Source of the DNA: Stephanodiscus triporus
Taxonomy: Eukaryota > Bacillariophyta > Thalassiosirophyceae > Thalassiosirales > Thalassiosiraceae
Direction: 5' to 3'
DNA: 29,659 bases
Assembly: GCA_036939755.1 (NCBI GenBank)
Contig: JALLAZ010000043.1
Span: 1-29,659, forward strand
Shown one piece after another: positions 1-10,000 of this stretch (position 1 is its first letter; each line of letters starts with the position of its first letter). The notes under the pieces were generated by a model. That model ran no database searches and had not been told where the DNA came from. It saw nothing but the letters and a program-made list of their open reading frames with translations. A program made the position numbers and the translations under genes.

Positions 1-10
1 AATGGCTGTG

Positions 11-149
11 CAGGTCAATTTTTGTGGGTAAAACTGACCTTGGGGGTAGATTTTGGCGACATAGTTGCATGCACTACCCAAACGCCAACATGCAACTACG
101 TCGCCAAAGCTGGGAGTGAGCGACATGAATGTTGCGTAATATTGACCTG
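11..149. repeat. Hairpin-forming inverted repeat (possible small foldback/MITE)
   Basis: An inner stem pairs 53-71 with 89-107 (18 of 19 positions complementary, 17-nt loop). An outer pair of arms lies at 11-22 and 138-149 (11 of 12). The nested layout resembles a small non-autonomous foldback element, but the left edge of the window is only 10 bases away, so outer termini and a target-site duplication cannot be judged. No protein-coding frame is supported here. Confidence 0.6.
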
Positions 150-970
150 GGAGTCAATTTCCGCTGGACGCATTGAGATGGGAAATTGGCGATTTGGGGG
201 GGGGGGGTAGAGATGTGGGTTTGTTCGTTCTTTCTGCCTTTTTTTTGTTGCGTACATGGAACTTCTGCGAGTTTTTTTGATTTTGTGGTGGGAAATTCTT
301 GAGTGCAGCCCCTAATGATGGCGGTCGCTGTTGTCCTACGGGGACCATGGGGCCCCGCTCCCAGCACCAAAGCTTACAACAATCAGCAAACATACTAGTA
401 TGCAATAGGACGACGTCGTTAAAACTAGAAAAAGTTATCATTAATTATGTTTATCAGCTACTTAAGGTTAAGGCATGACACATCAAAAAATTGTCTTGCC
501 CAATGGTTGTTGGATGTGATGGCCGTACCAATGATGCAGAGCATCAGGAGCAACAGCGACAGCATATATACGTTGTATACATCTCCCTTCACAGCCTGTG
601 CACTTGGATTGGCACGTCGGCCATGTTGAGGGCCTCAAATCATTGAGGATGGTGACTATTAATTCATAGTCGCAATTTTTTGTTTTTTTTGGCATTCAGG
701 TCTGAATCTCTGGCAATACCCCATCTTTTTATATTTGGATTTTTGCACGTTACTTGTGTGGGAATACATCTGGGGCATCTCTTCTCACTCAGAAAGAATG
801 CGGAAAGGTGCCAGGAAGGTCCTTGACTAGCCTTACATATGTGACTATGAATTCATAGTTTTGGGTGGTAGAGTAGAATAATTCCAATACAATAACACAA
901 GCAATGAGGCTTCAGACCCACCCAGAGTGGATCACATATCCATGCCAGATATATATGAGGTGTTTCACAA
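150..970. other. AT-rich intergenic stretch, no gene seen
   Basis: Only short open frames with no recognisable protein features. There are homopolymer runs (a G tract near 197-207, a T tract near 239-246). The phrase tgactat-taattcatag occurs near 651-669 and a similar gtgactatgaattcatag near 841-858, hinting at an old dispersed repeat. I see no tRNA or other RNA gene. Confidence 0.5.
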
Positions 971-1150
971 CCTTCATATGCAATGGATGGGCATACAGAT
1001 CCATCACCACTTCATTATTGGGGCAGGTGCTAGCTCAGATTTAGGAATCAGCTTTCATGGCCTTCATATGCAATGGATGGGCATACGGATCCATCACCAC
1101 TTCATCATCACACGGCAAGTGCTATCCCAGATTTGGATAATCTTTTTATC
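971..1150. repeat. Two-copy tandem duplication, ~90-bp unit
   Basis: The 45 nt at 971-1015 recur at 1061-1105 with one difference, so the period is 90. The second halves (about 1016-1060 and 1106-1150) are related but diverged, sharing a cagatttagga/cagatttggat core. The even divergence outside the conserved half suggests an old local duplication. The frame across it is open for 83 codons but resembles no protein I know. Confidence 0.75.
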
Positions 1151-3070
1151 AGTTCAGTATTGCCCCCCCTTCAATTGAATACCCACCTTCTATATATGAT
1201 ATGTGCTTTGACTTTCTCCCTCCAACTTTGCAATGCCTCCTCTCATTGATTTTCTTGAGATGATAGGCGGTGCTGATGATGGTGGGATGGTGGATGGTGG
1301 GGTGATCCCATTGCCTGGAGGGTCAGTTTTGGCATTGGTGTTAATCTTGTGAAGAGGCAGTGCTGTTCATGGTTGGAAGTGGAGCATTTTGCGATGAGAA
1401 TAATAATGGTGGTGTGTGAAGGATTGTATTAATTGCTGTTTGAGTAGTGAGGTTGTGTTGAGTTATGAAAGTTGAAAGTGTGGTTGGCTGATGCTGATGC
1501 ATGCTGGATTGTGTAAAGAAGAGTTCAGAGTCAGAGGGCCAGAGGGGGGGGTGAGTTTTTTGTTGGTGTTCTTGAGAAGCACCCTGTCAGTGCATTCACA
1601 AACCTGCCGGTCCAACAGTGTACATGTCCAATGCCCCCTCCCCCCCCCCAAACCAACACCAAAACCACCCTCCCCCTGCCTCCCTGTGTATTCTCCCACC
1701 TCCCAATTCCAAGGCTCATCATTGAAGAGATCAGTCAAGTTGGTGTTGATACCTGCCCCCTTGTTTTTGGGAGCATGAAGGATTCTTGTGTTGCAGATGG
1801 GAGTGAGTACTTTGACTGATAAGATGCTGTGGACGGGGTAGTTGTGGGGATGGTTTCAAGGAGGACCCTGTTGGGTATAAAGCTTCATTGCAGGATAATT
1901 TAAACAGGGGGGAGGAGTTTGGGAACAAAGGAAGCTTCAATGATATTGACATTGACACTGACACTGAACACGTCTTTGTGGGATAAGCTCTTGACCTCCT
2001 GGTTGGGAAGTAAAAAAAAGATGGCTCAAGGTCATGGCTCCTGCACATATGGGGAGTTTGCTGTTTGCTGGAACTGGAATGTTGGGGGAGATCAATAAAA
2101 TTTTAATGGAGGCTATGCACAGCATAACTTTGATCACACTGTTAATACATCCTCCCTTTAATGATCAGCAGTTAGGAAACCAACCCTAAATTAGCTCGAA
2201 CTCGACCACTCCTCCATGTACAATGCATCATACGAGGAACAGGCCTACTGGGTCTTGGCATTAAAGGTAGCTCAACGTGCAGGGAGATGGGCGGTTGTGC
2301 ACGAAGGGGTCGGGGTAGATCCCACCGCACCAGACTTGCCGCTAACCGGGTAAAGAAAATTTGCTACAATTTCAGTGAGTTAGGGGGACAGATGGGGTAC
2401 GAACTCTGCCGGCAGGCGCCAGCATTCCAAAAGCGCCCACATCTCACCTCAGTCTCGGTCAGTGCTGGCTCAAACAAATGGCTGCGGAAGCCGGATTGAG
2501 GGACACGCTGCTCAGCCACATACTTTAATACGTTGAAGTTGCATCCTCAACTTGTTCCCGGTGAAATAACCCGATGAGATAACCATCTGCTGCCCCCGGT
2601 GGCCATGCTGTATGTCACACATATGGCGTTTCAAAAGACTATTATGTCTGCAGTTCAGCCTAGGAGAATTGTAAATTTTTAAGTATTAAAATATTTAAGT
2701 AAATTAGCTACCACCCTGTATTGTACCATAAGTAGCTAAATATGTAATATCAGCACTCTCAAACTCAAAAATCCCTGAACCCGTTGGAAAAGGGGGGGCG
2801 GAGGAGGGAGGGGAGGAGGAGGAGGCGAGGGAGATTCTGCACTTCCCCCCGCCCGCGCGTTTTTGTTCCCTCGGGAAAAAAGGCGAACAACGGGCAAAAT
2901 CTCTTCCACTGACTCACTCTCGATTTTTAGGTTTAGGTTCCTCATTAAAGAGAGGAACGGTGGGGTCGGGATCAGGGGGAAGATCAGGTTGGTCGATGAA
3001 TCTTCCACCGAGAAGCATGACGAATTGCAAAAGCAAGGCTTGAACGTTTCGTCCCGAAAATCTCCCGACC
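1151..3070. other. Intergenic stretch upstream of the ABC1K gene
   Basis: No gene is supported. The stretch contains pyrimidine/purine-skewed and homopolymer-rich DNA (C tracts near 1640-1650, G tracts near 1540-1550 and 2790-2800). Several short open frames exist, including one of 70 codons at 2287-2499, but none shows a recognisable motif. The last ~300 bases before 3071 are probably promoter and 5' leader of the kinase-like gene. Confidence 0.5.
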
Positions 3071-4046
3071 ATGAGCCCGCCGACGCTAGCACTGCAGCGC
3101 GCCGTGCGCCGTCGTCCCCTCGCGTCCCTCGCTTCGGCCTCGTCCGCCGCCGCGCTCGGCTACGCCACCTACCGCGAGTGGGAGGCCGGCAGGGAAGAGT
3201 CGACGGCGCTGCCGCGAGATCGGTACGATCCGGACGTCATATCGAGGCACTGGGGACGACGGCCGATCTCCGTCGTTCGTCGCCTCGCTTCCATCGTCCT
3301 CGAGCTCGGGCCGGTCGCGGGCGATTACCTCCTCGAGTTCCACGCGCGACCATGGCTGCTCGGCGGTCGGCCGTCGTCTTCCGAGGAATTGGAAATCGAG
3401 CTCTCGGGGAGGCTGCGCGCGTCGTTGGCGTCGTTGGGACCGACCTTCGTGAAGGCCGGACAGCAGCTCTCCATCAGGCCCGACCTTGTGTCGCCGACGG
3501 TGCTGCGAGAGCTCCAGCGGCTGTGCGACGCCGTGCCCCCGTTCGACGACGGTATCGCAATGAAAGTCCTGGCGGAGGAGCTGTCGTCATCGTCGTCGCG
3601 GCGGCGAGGTGGGGGCGACGGGAAGGACGCGCGGACGGTGAAAGAAGATGCCACGTCGATCGGCGAGAGGGAGGACGTCGATGCCGCGATCCTTGATGTT
3701 TTCGAAAAAATGCCAGTGCTCGTCGCGTCGGCCTCGTTGGGGCAAGTTTACAAGGCGAGGCTGCGATCGAACGACGATGGCATCTCGCCTGGCGCCGAGT
3801 CTTCGCGGGAGGTAGCCATCAAAATCCAACGGCCGGACATACTGTCGACCGTCTCCCTCGATCTGTATCTGCTCGTTTCGTACGGCAGGATGGTGGACAG
3901 GCTTTGCTCCGTCCTGACGAATCAGGTGCCCTACCACGAGACTTTCTTAAACGGATTCGCGCACGGCGCGTACATGGAAATGAATTACGTCCACGAGGCG
4001 GAGAATCAAATGTACTTCCGGAACGAGCTGTATTCTAGATTTCAGG

Positions 4047-4082
<36 letters not shown>

Positions 4083-5326
4083 ACAACAACACCAGAAGCA
4101 ACAAAGACGGCCCCTCCTCAACAATGGGCGATAAGTACACGAATGGAAAGTACAATATCGGTGGCATGATTTCCCTCCTACGTGGTCGATTGAGTCGCGG
4201 CAGGAAGGGCAAAGTCGAGCGGGTCATCGTACCGGAGGTTCACGATAAGTACACGACAGAAAGAGTACTTGTGACCGAATGGATCGACGGGACCCCGCTC
4301 GCCCGCGCCCCGCCGGAACAAATACGCGCGCTAATCCCCGTAGGAGTTGAGCTCTTCCTGGTGCAGCTACTGGATATCGGTCGTTTCCACGGTAAGTTTA
4401 TCGATTACTCCTCGCCTTGCGGTTGGATTTGTCCGATGTTGCTCATCTCGACACGTACATTTTGTCTCTCAGCCGATCCTCATCCCGGTGAGTCGTTGTT
4501 AGTTGCTTTTCCGCGCAACTGCTCATGCCTCTGAGGATCTCGCGCACGTCTCTCTCGGCCACATGTTTTAACGTTCGAAACCGAACGATAGGAAATCTCT
4601 ACGTGACAACGTCGAGGGTCGACGGTGTCACTCCCACGCTTTGCCTCCTGGACTTTGGCCTGATAGCGCACGTCAGCGAGGCGGCGCGGTCGAACATGAC
4701 CCGTGCGATCGTCAATCTTCTCCAGGGCGATTACGACGCACTCATCTCCCGCGACGCGAAGGATCTGGGGTTCCTTCCCCTCGACATGGACGTGACGGAG
4801 GTAAAACCTGTGCTCAAGAAGATACTCAAGGAGGGGCTGCTTGAGTCCGGGTCTAACCTGCACGATCGCAAGCGTAATCTTATGGCCATTTCCAATGAGC
4901 TAAATGAAGTGTTCTTCCGGTATCCTTTTAGGTTGGTAACAGAAAATGACGCTATTATAGTTCTTCGGGGTGGGGATCGCGGTGCTTCCTTTCTCTTCTA
5001 CGAACTAACAATTTTCTTTTCATCTTTGATATCTTCAGCGTGCCGCCTTTTTTTGCATTGGTGACCCGAGGCCTAGGGTTGCTAGAGGGAATTGCACTTA
5101 CAGGGTGAGTCCATTGCACAGTACTTCCAATTTTTGGTTTCCTTTTTCATTGTCCCACTTTCTTGCGTACATATCGTATTATGAATGCAGAGACCCTTCC
5201 TTTGATATCTTCCAGGCAAGCTACCCACACGCGAAACGTAGGGCGATTGAAACATTTAGTGTCACTGATTACGGAAGGATTTCACGAAACATGTTATCTC
5301 TTCGCCGTGCATCTACTGATATGTGA
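3071..5326 (+). CDS. ABC1/ADCK/UbiB family atypical protein kinase-like protein
   Basis: Member of the ABC1/ADCK/UbiB atypical kinase family, which in mitochondria and plastids supports ubiquinone, plastoquinone and tocopherol metabolism. Five exons are inferred: 3071-4391, 4473-4487, 4592-4931, 5039-5104 and 5191-5326, joining in frame to about 625 residues. Visible motifs are the family-defining KxGQ (K128-Q131, FVKAGQQ), the Ala-rich nucleotide loop (VASASLGQVYKA), the VAIK lysine (K251), the VTEWIDG hinge, the catalytic segment HADPHPGNLYV and the metal-binding LLDFGL. The start at 3071 has A at -3 and gives an Arg/Ala-rich N-terminus that could be a mitochondrial or plastid presequence; the compartment is not settled. 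An AACAGC microsatellite (4047-4092) encodes an Asn/Ser run inside the kinase fold. Exon 2 is only 15 nt. Junction 3 uses a gttggt donor and is the least certain. The C-terminus after YGRISR is short for the family. It converges on the SDR-CIA30 gene. Confidence 0.93.
4047..4092 (+). repeat. AACAGC/AAC microsatellite inside the kinase gene
   Basis: A hexanucleotide repeat grading into AAC trinucleotides. It reads in frame as alternating Asn-Ser and then poly-Asn, placed between conserved kinase segments, so it probably forms a surface loop and varies in length between strains. Confidence 0.85.
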
Positions 5327-5828
5327 CCTGTTGAACGGGGAAAGAGCGAGAGTGTGTACATCAAAAAGGGCGACGAATGCCGGCAACGCGTAGTGGGAGT
5401 GTATGTGCGATTAGATGACAATACTGATGGACTCCTGCATGCAAAAGCCCAGCTTGTGCATCCGAATGGAAAGTCGACACAAGGGAGGTACCAAGAGTGC
5501 AGTATGGGGACGTATGGTGGGGCCGCGACCACGGCACAGATGGCGAGGATAGAGGCAGGAAGATGATCCAGCTGAGGATTGGGGGGCAAGTCTTGAATAC
5601 AACGTTCCTTACGTAATTATCGTAGTTCTTATGATAAGTAATATTTTTGACGATTAAACAAAACTCTTTCTGGAAGTTGACGAATGGGAGTACATAGGTA
5701 GAGTCAGAAGCGACTTAGTTCAGTCTTAATTTCATCGCGTTTTTCAACAAGCAGAATCATCAGTTGAAGCGGAACTATATCAGGCGTCGCTCATCGAAGA
5801 GAAGCGATTTGAACCGGGATGCGCAGTA
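5327..5828. other. Convergent intergenic region (3' ends of ABC1K and SDR-CIA30 genes)
   Basis: No independent gene is supported. After the TGA at 5324-5326 the same frame stays open to 5566 (about 79 codons), which could be chance, a 3' UTR, or an extension by readthrough or unseen splicing. The remainder is AT-rich and probably holds both polyadenylation regions. Confidence 0.5.
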
Positions 5829-8118
5829 TTATTGAAAGGGCTCCGGCTCTTTTTCGGACAACCGTGCAAATTTTTGCCAGATGTCCCCATCGAGCACTCC
5901 CCGCTGTTTTGCTTTTGTCATGTAGAGAATCAGATTGCATGCATTGGGTTCCAACAATGCGCTCGCAATCACTTGGGCCAAATCAGCCCTTGATACGGGC
6001 GTGATGTTATTATTCATCTATACAAGAAGGAGTAGAATGTGATGAGCATAGAAAAGAATTTTTCCAGTTCCTTCTGAATGAACGCTAGAGTATTACCTTT
6101 TGTAAACGGACAACACTTGAGTCAGTGCCAAGATCAGAATTGTAACCTGCGACTCTTATTATTGTGTAACTAAGGCAGTTATGAGTGGTGCCAACCGACT
6201 TAAAATATTGGCAATGCAAATCAACTTACCATAATCCACTGAGCTTTATCATTTCTTCGCCCATGTACTTGAAATAAGTTTCTGATGCAATGCGAGTGTT
6301 GGCTTCATTGCCTGTGCATGCCATTTCTTCCTCAATAATGCTGTACGAGGCACAAGATCCAACCGGAGATGTCACTAATCTATGGAGATCGTGTTTTACC
6401 ATAGCATCATTGACGACTGGGGGTATTCTTGCATCTGATATGTACACGAATTCTGGTTCAGGCTGCCCTCGGTATACCTTGATGTAATCCAACGCTAGAT
6501 AAAACTTAATCCAGCTTGTAGTAGACGCCCCACTCAAATTTACACTGTTGCTCTTCCCTCGGTACCTAAACCCAAGCTGACGAATATCACGGCCCATGAA
6601 GGGTGGAATGTCGTTCTTCCCAAGTGCCTGTCTCATTCTTTGAGCATCCTCACCCCCTTGAGATTGAAATTGTCGCATCCTCGGGCGAAAGTCAGAAAAT
6701 GCGAGCCGCACTGTGAGCCATTGAGCTCGTGATGTACTGTCCGAGACACCATCCGTCTGAGACTTCGTCGATGTTTTAAATTCACAAACATACTCAACTC
6801 CCAGTCTTTCATACACCTCGGTCCTCACGAAGGCCTCATACACACCTCCATCACTACAAACTCGACAGACAAGTCCTGCAAAGCCACCTGAGCGGAGATC
6901 GATACCTTGAGTTGGATCGCTTCGCGATTTGAGCCGAGCGGAAGCAATTGCTGAAATCCCATCCCGCCTCACTTTTCCCACGAATGTTCCGTGTCCGAAC
7001 TTGTTGGCCATCCAGTCGCACTGAGAGGTTGCAGCGGCAACTGAACGCGAAGAACGTTCAGGATCGTTGCTATCGACATTCCCGTCGACTGATCCGTCAT
7101 CAATTCCGAAGAGACCAAAATCAGCAGGGCGCTTTTGGAAATTGAACAACACCCTTTTGGCAGCCTGAGATGTTCCATAGTCTGCGTGTCTAACATTCAA
7201 ATATGCGTGCAGCAAGTTGCGCAAACCGACACTATCAATCATTTGAGCATCTAATGAACGCTGATCAAGCGAGGCCTCCATTTTGTCATCCCTTCCCCCT
7301 CCAGCACAAAAAACAATCTTGTCAACGTCAGTCACAGCATATTCGAGACTTTCCATATCATTCAAATCCCCTTGGCAGTACGTGACCCCAGTCCCCAACT
7401 TATTCAATGTGGAAGAATACAAATCTCTAACCAATACACGAACTCGCACCTTGTTTTCCAAAACCAATCGTTTAGAGAGGACCCTCCCGAGGGCACCAGC
7501 AGCACCCACCACGAGAACCTCTGGTCGATAGTCCTCGTCCGACTGTGCAAGCCAAAGGGATGACGACGCAGTTGTCAAGGAATCGTACTTCGGATCATCC
7601 TTTAGCTCCACTCTGCTTAATCCCAGCTGATCGTCGAGGTAATAATTGTAATATATCGATCGCCTATCAGGAGGCAGACGCGAGGCGGGGTTATTCGTTA
7701 TGGCCGAGGCTAGGTCGATGGCAGATTCTACCGTAGATCGAAGAGATTTTCCAGCATTAAAGGGGTTGATCATTTCAAGGATACTTGGCTTTGGTTTAAC
7801 AACGTCGTCCTTGCTGTTCGTCGCCGGGCTTTTGGAGTCGCTGTATGTTTGGCCCTGCCCCGAACTGGTCTCGTTTTCAGACTCGTCGTTGTTTTTGTCT
7901 GCTGATGAACGCAGGCGAGGAGATCTGTCATGGTTGCTCCATCTGCGTATTGTAGATTTGGCGGGTGAAAGTGGGACAATACTGCGATGAGTAGAAACAG
8001 ATAAACATGGCGGAGATGTTAGTGATAATGAGCAGGGTGTTTTCGGCAGAAGCACCATCATCAACACCATTGCCATCGGCGTTGACGCCGCCCTTCTTTT
8101 CGAGGAATTCAAATTCAT
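5829..8118 (-). CDS. SDR protein with inserted CIA30 domain (HCF173-like)
   Basis: About 716 residues from three exons: 8118-6230, 6169-6097 and 6017-5829, with gt-ag introns of 60 and 79 nt. Residues 1-40 have a basic start and hydrophobic run (MAMVLMMVLLP), consistent with a signal peptide before plastid import, though no clear AFAP site is seen. Residues 201-275 form an NAD(P)-binding Rossmann half with GAAGALG (205-211) and the D251 region. A CIA30-type beta domain follows (roughly 340-540). The SDR C-terminal half (YFKYMGEEMIKLSG, then YTIIRVAGYN across the first intron) resumes afterwards. A CIA30 domain inserted in an atypical SDR is the architecture of Arabidopsis HCF173, a thylakoid-associated activator of psbA mRNA translation. 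The family assignment is strong; the psbA role is inference. ATG 8118 is chosen because the preceding in-frame codon is GTG. A generic plastid CIA30/NmrA protein is the alternative. Confidence 0.88.
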
Positions 8119-8454
8119 CACCGAAGCTTGCTTGGGTTAACGAGTCCACCAAGCTAGAGGAATTTGGTCTTCGGTGCAGTATTGGAAGCAGATGGCAGCG
8201 CTGCTGCGAGCGAGGCCCGCCGTCATGGGGGGTGGTGAGTGGTGAGTGGTGAGGTTGTGAATTTATTTGAAGTTTTGGCACGAGAGCTTCTTGGCGGGAA
8301 TCGGAAGCGCAGGCTGGCTACGTACCAGTACTGTACGTTTGACCGGAATTTACCATTGGGTCCCTGAAGGCAAGAATTTTGCTTCCCTCCCACTGAGACA
8401 ATGTAATGTTCGGCAGGTCGAAAAAATAGGAAGTCCCACTTGGGGCATGGTTCA
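8119..8454. promoter_or_regulatory. Upstream region of the SDR-CIA30 gene
   Basis: Probable promoter and 5' leader of the leftward gene. At 8327-8360 it contains a degenerate copy (about 34 nt) of the centre of the foldback element at 8721-8754, sharing agtactgtacgtttg and a diverged continuation. No gene is seen. Confidence 0.45.
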
Positions 8455-8586
8455 GTGATCATTTCTGGCTGAGATATGATTGATCGTAGTTTACTCAAGA
8501 GAAAGAGCTTTACTTAAGTAAATTCACTCATTCAACCTTCTAATTGGAGGCAAATTCAGGGCCAACTTCCAGTGGTGCCATGACAA

Positions 8587-8643
8587 ATTTTATGGTTGCG
8601 TGCACTTGTTCACACATTAAACTAGTGCACGCAACCATAAAAT
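8587..8643. repeat. Hairpin A in foldback element: perfect 20-bp stem
   Basis: 8587-8606 is exactly complementary in inverse to 8624-8643, with a 17-nt loop. The stem begins with attttatggttg, which recurs in hairpin C, so the arms of A and C can also pair with each other. Confidence 0.9.
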
Positions 8644-8800
8644 ATGTTGGTTAGGCCACCAGGGGTCGCGGTGAATTTGCCCCCAATTTGGGGGTGGTAA
8701 ATTCAGGGCAAACGAACAGTAGTACTGTACGTTTGCCCTGAATTTATCACCCCCAAATTGGAGGCAAATTCACCGCAACCCCTGGTATGCTAACCAGCAT
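8644..8800. repeat. Hairpin B in foldback element: ~71-bp near-perfect palindrome
   Basis: Symmetric about 8722. Arms 8644-8714 and 8730-8800 pair without gaps apart from roughly eight mismatches. The phrase gaggcaaattca in its right arm recurs in the outer left arm (about 8547) and, inverted as tgaatttgcccc, in its own left arm, suggesting the element grew by internal duplication. Confidence 0.9.
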
Positions 8801-8811
8801 AGGCAGTAGGT

Positions 8812-8876
8812 ATTTTATGGTTGAAACAACTATCTAGTTTAATGCGTGAACTAGATAGTCCTTGCAATCATAAAAT
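8812..8876. repeat. Hairpin C in foldback element
   Basis: Arms about 8812-8839 and 8848-8876 share attttatg at the base and ctatctagtt near the tip in inverted orientation, with several mismatches between. The loop is short. Confidence 0.8.
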
Positions 8877-9094
8877 TTGTCATGGCACCACTGGATGTTG
8901 GCCCTATATTTGCCCCCATCCCAGTTAGAAGGCCGGATTAATGAGAGCCTTGTGGTGAATTTCCTGAAGTAAATTTAAAATCTAAATTAGAAATCGGCTT
9001 AAGTATTTTGAAACTAAAAATGAAAATCTGTTAAGTAAAGGTGTTTTCTCTGAAGTAAACTACGATCAATCATATCTTAGCCAATAATTATCAC

Positions 9095-10000
9095 CATAGC
9101 AATGGCGTCACCACCTGTCGCACGGCAGGCATCGTCTATAAACTTTCGTGCAAAAATCAAGGTTGCAAATGCTTCTATATTGGTAAATCACAGTGTTATA
9201 TCAAAACACACGTCCAAGAGCATATAGGTGAGGTGACGTAGCTATATTGTAAATATATCCTTTCGTCTAACCGATCCCAATGCTCCTCCCAACGATCCAC
9301 ACAGACTACCAACAACCAGAGTGCATGCCTGATCTCCCTTGAGACCCAAGAATCGACACTCTCTGCACAACCAACCGCCCCATACACTTCCCCACCCCTC
9401 TGCGTTGTTATCGAAGACCGTGTCCCTCCTTCTACCTCCGGCAGAACATTCACTATGCAGCTCCGGCAGCATGCCAATTCTGACCTGACGGATTCTATCA
9501 GCGGCGTCAGAGCCAACGACGACTCCACCGAACAAATATCGCTCCCTGATTCTACATCCGACAAATCCCCCCCTTCTACCGAAGCATCCCCAATCCCAAT
9601 AATAATTGACTCCAAGCAAGACAACTGCTCCGCAATTGCTCGTCATCTTTTCTCCCATGTCAAGAATCTACAATTCAAGACAAGAGCAGAGGTAGCCGAT
9701 TGGTGCCGATCTCATATCGGGATCTCCATCATTTGGAAATTGAACACCATCTCCCTCATGAAATCAGCAACCCTTAAAAATTGCAGACTTTGCGGTGTCG
9801 AAAGAATGGCTATCCTTTGGCATTTTGGCAGCGCGAACATTATCACAACCTCAAGAGTGAATTACGCGGGATATGTTCCTGTAAGACAAGGTTCCTGCGG
9901 TTCGCAAGATCCGGATGGGAAGGGGGGCTCTGAGGAGTGGCTTGTGCCACGAAAACAGAGCTGGTGGGTTGTTGAGTATGGGGGGTTGTATTTTTTTTGA
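9095..10000 (+). pseudogene. Decayed GIY-YIG endonuclease region of a retroelement
   Basis: The frame from 9095 reads TCRTAGIVYKLSC, then CFYIGKSQ, then HVQEHIGEVT, the standard order of a GIY-YIG nuclease: IVY at 9131-9139, YIG at 9176-9184, then a basic helix ending in an EH pair. An in-frame TAG at 9239-9241 interrupts it. The frame then stays open to 10000 through a linker and a C-terminal block ISIIWKLNTISLMKS, NCRLCGVER, AIL whose Cys-x2-Cys pattern I associate from memory with GIY-YIG tails of RT elements. Penelope-like elements carry RT plus GIY-YIG, so that class is the leading guess. No reverse transcriptase is left: the sequence abuts the foldback element at 9094. A functional host gene is unlikely given the stop and missing upstream domain. 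Confidence 0.7.

Larger units (their letters stand above)
8455..9094. mobile_element. Composite foldback (multi-hairpin) element
   Basis: The outer terminal inverted repeats are clear: from 8455 and, inverted, from 9094, about 41 positions match with only a few differences, including an identical run reading gatatgattgatcgtagtt. A second matching block pairs about 8534-8598 with 8865-8932. Between them sit three independent hairpins. The right arm is about 85 nt longer than the left. No coding frame is present, so this would be non-autonomous. No convincing target-site duplication was seen. It lies against a GIY-YIG relic. Confidence 0.8.

Noticed and set aside
2287..2499. 70-codon ATG-started frame MGGCARRGRGRSHRT...
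   Set aside because: No homology or signal recognised, no flanking exons; more likely chance in intergenic DNA.
2863..3696. 277-codon plus-strand open frame overlapping the start of the ABC1 kinase
   Set aside because: Arg/Ala-rich shadow of the GC-rich kinase exon; the overlapping frame has the KxGQ and other family motifs.
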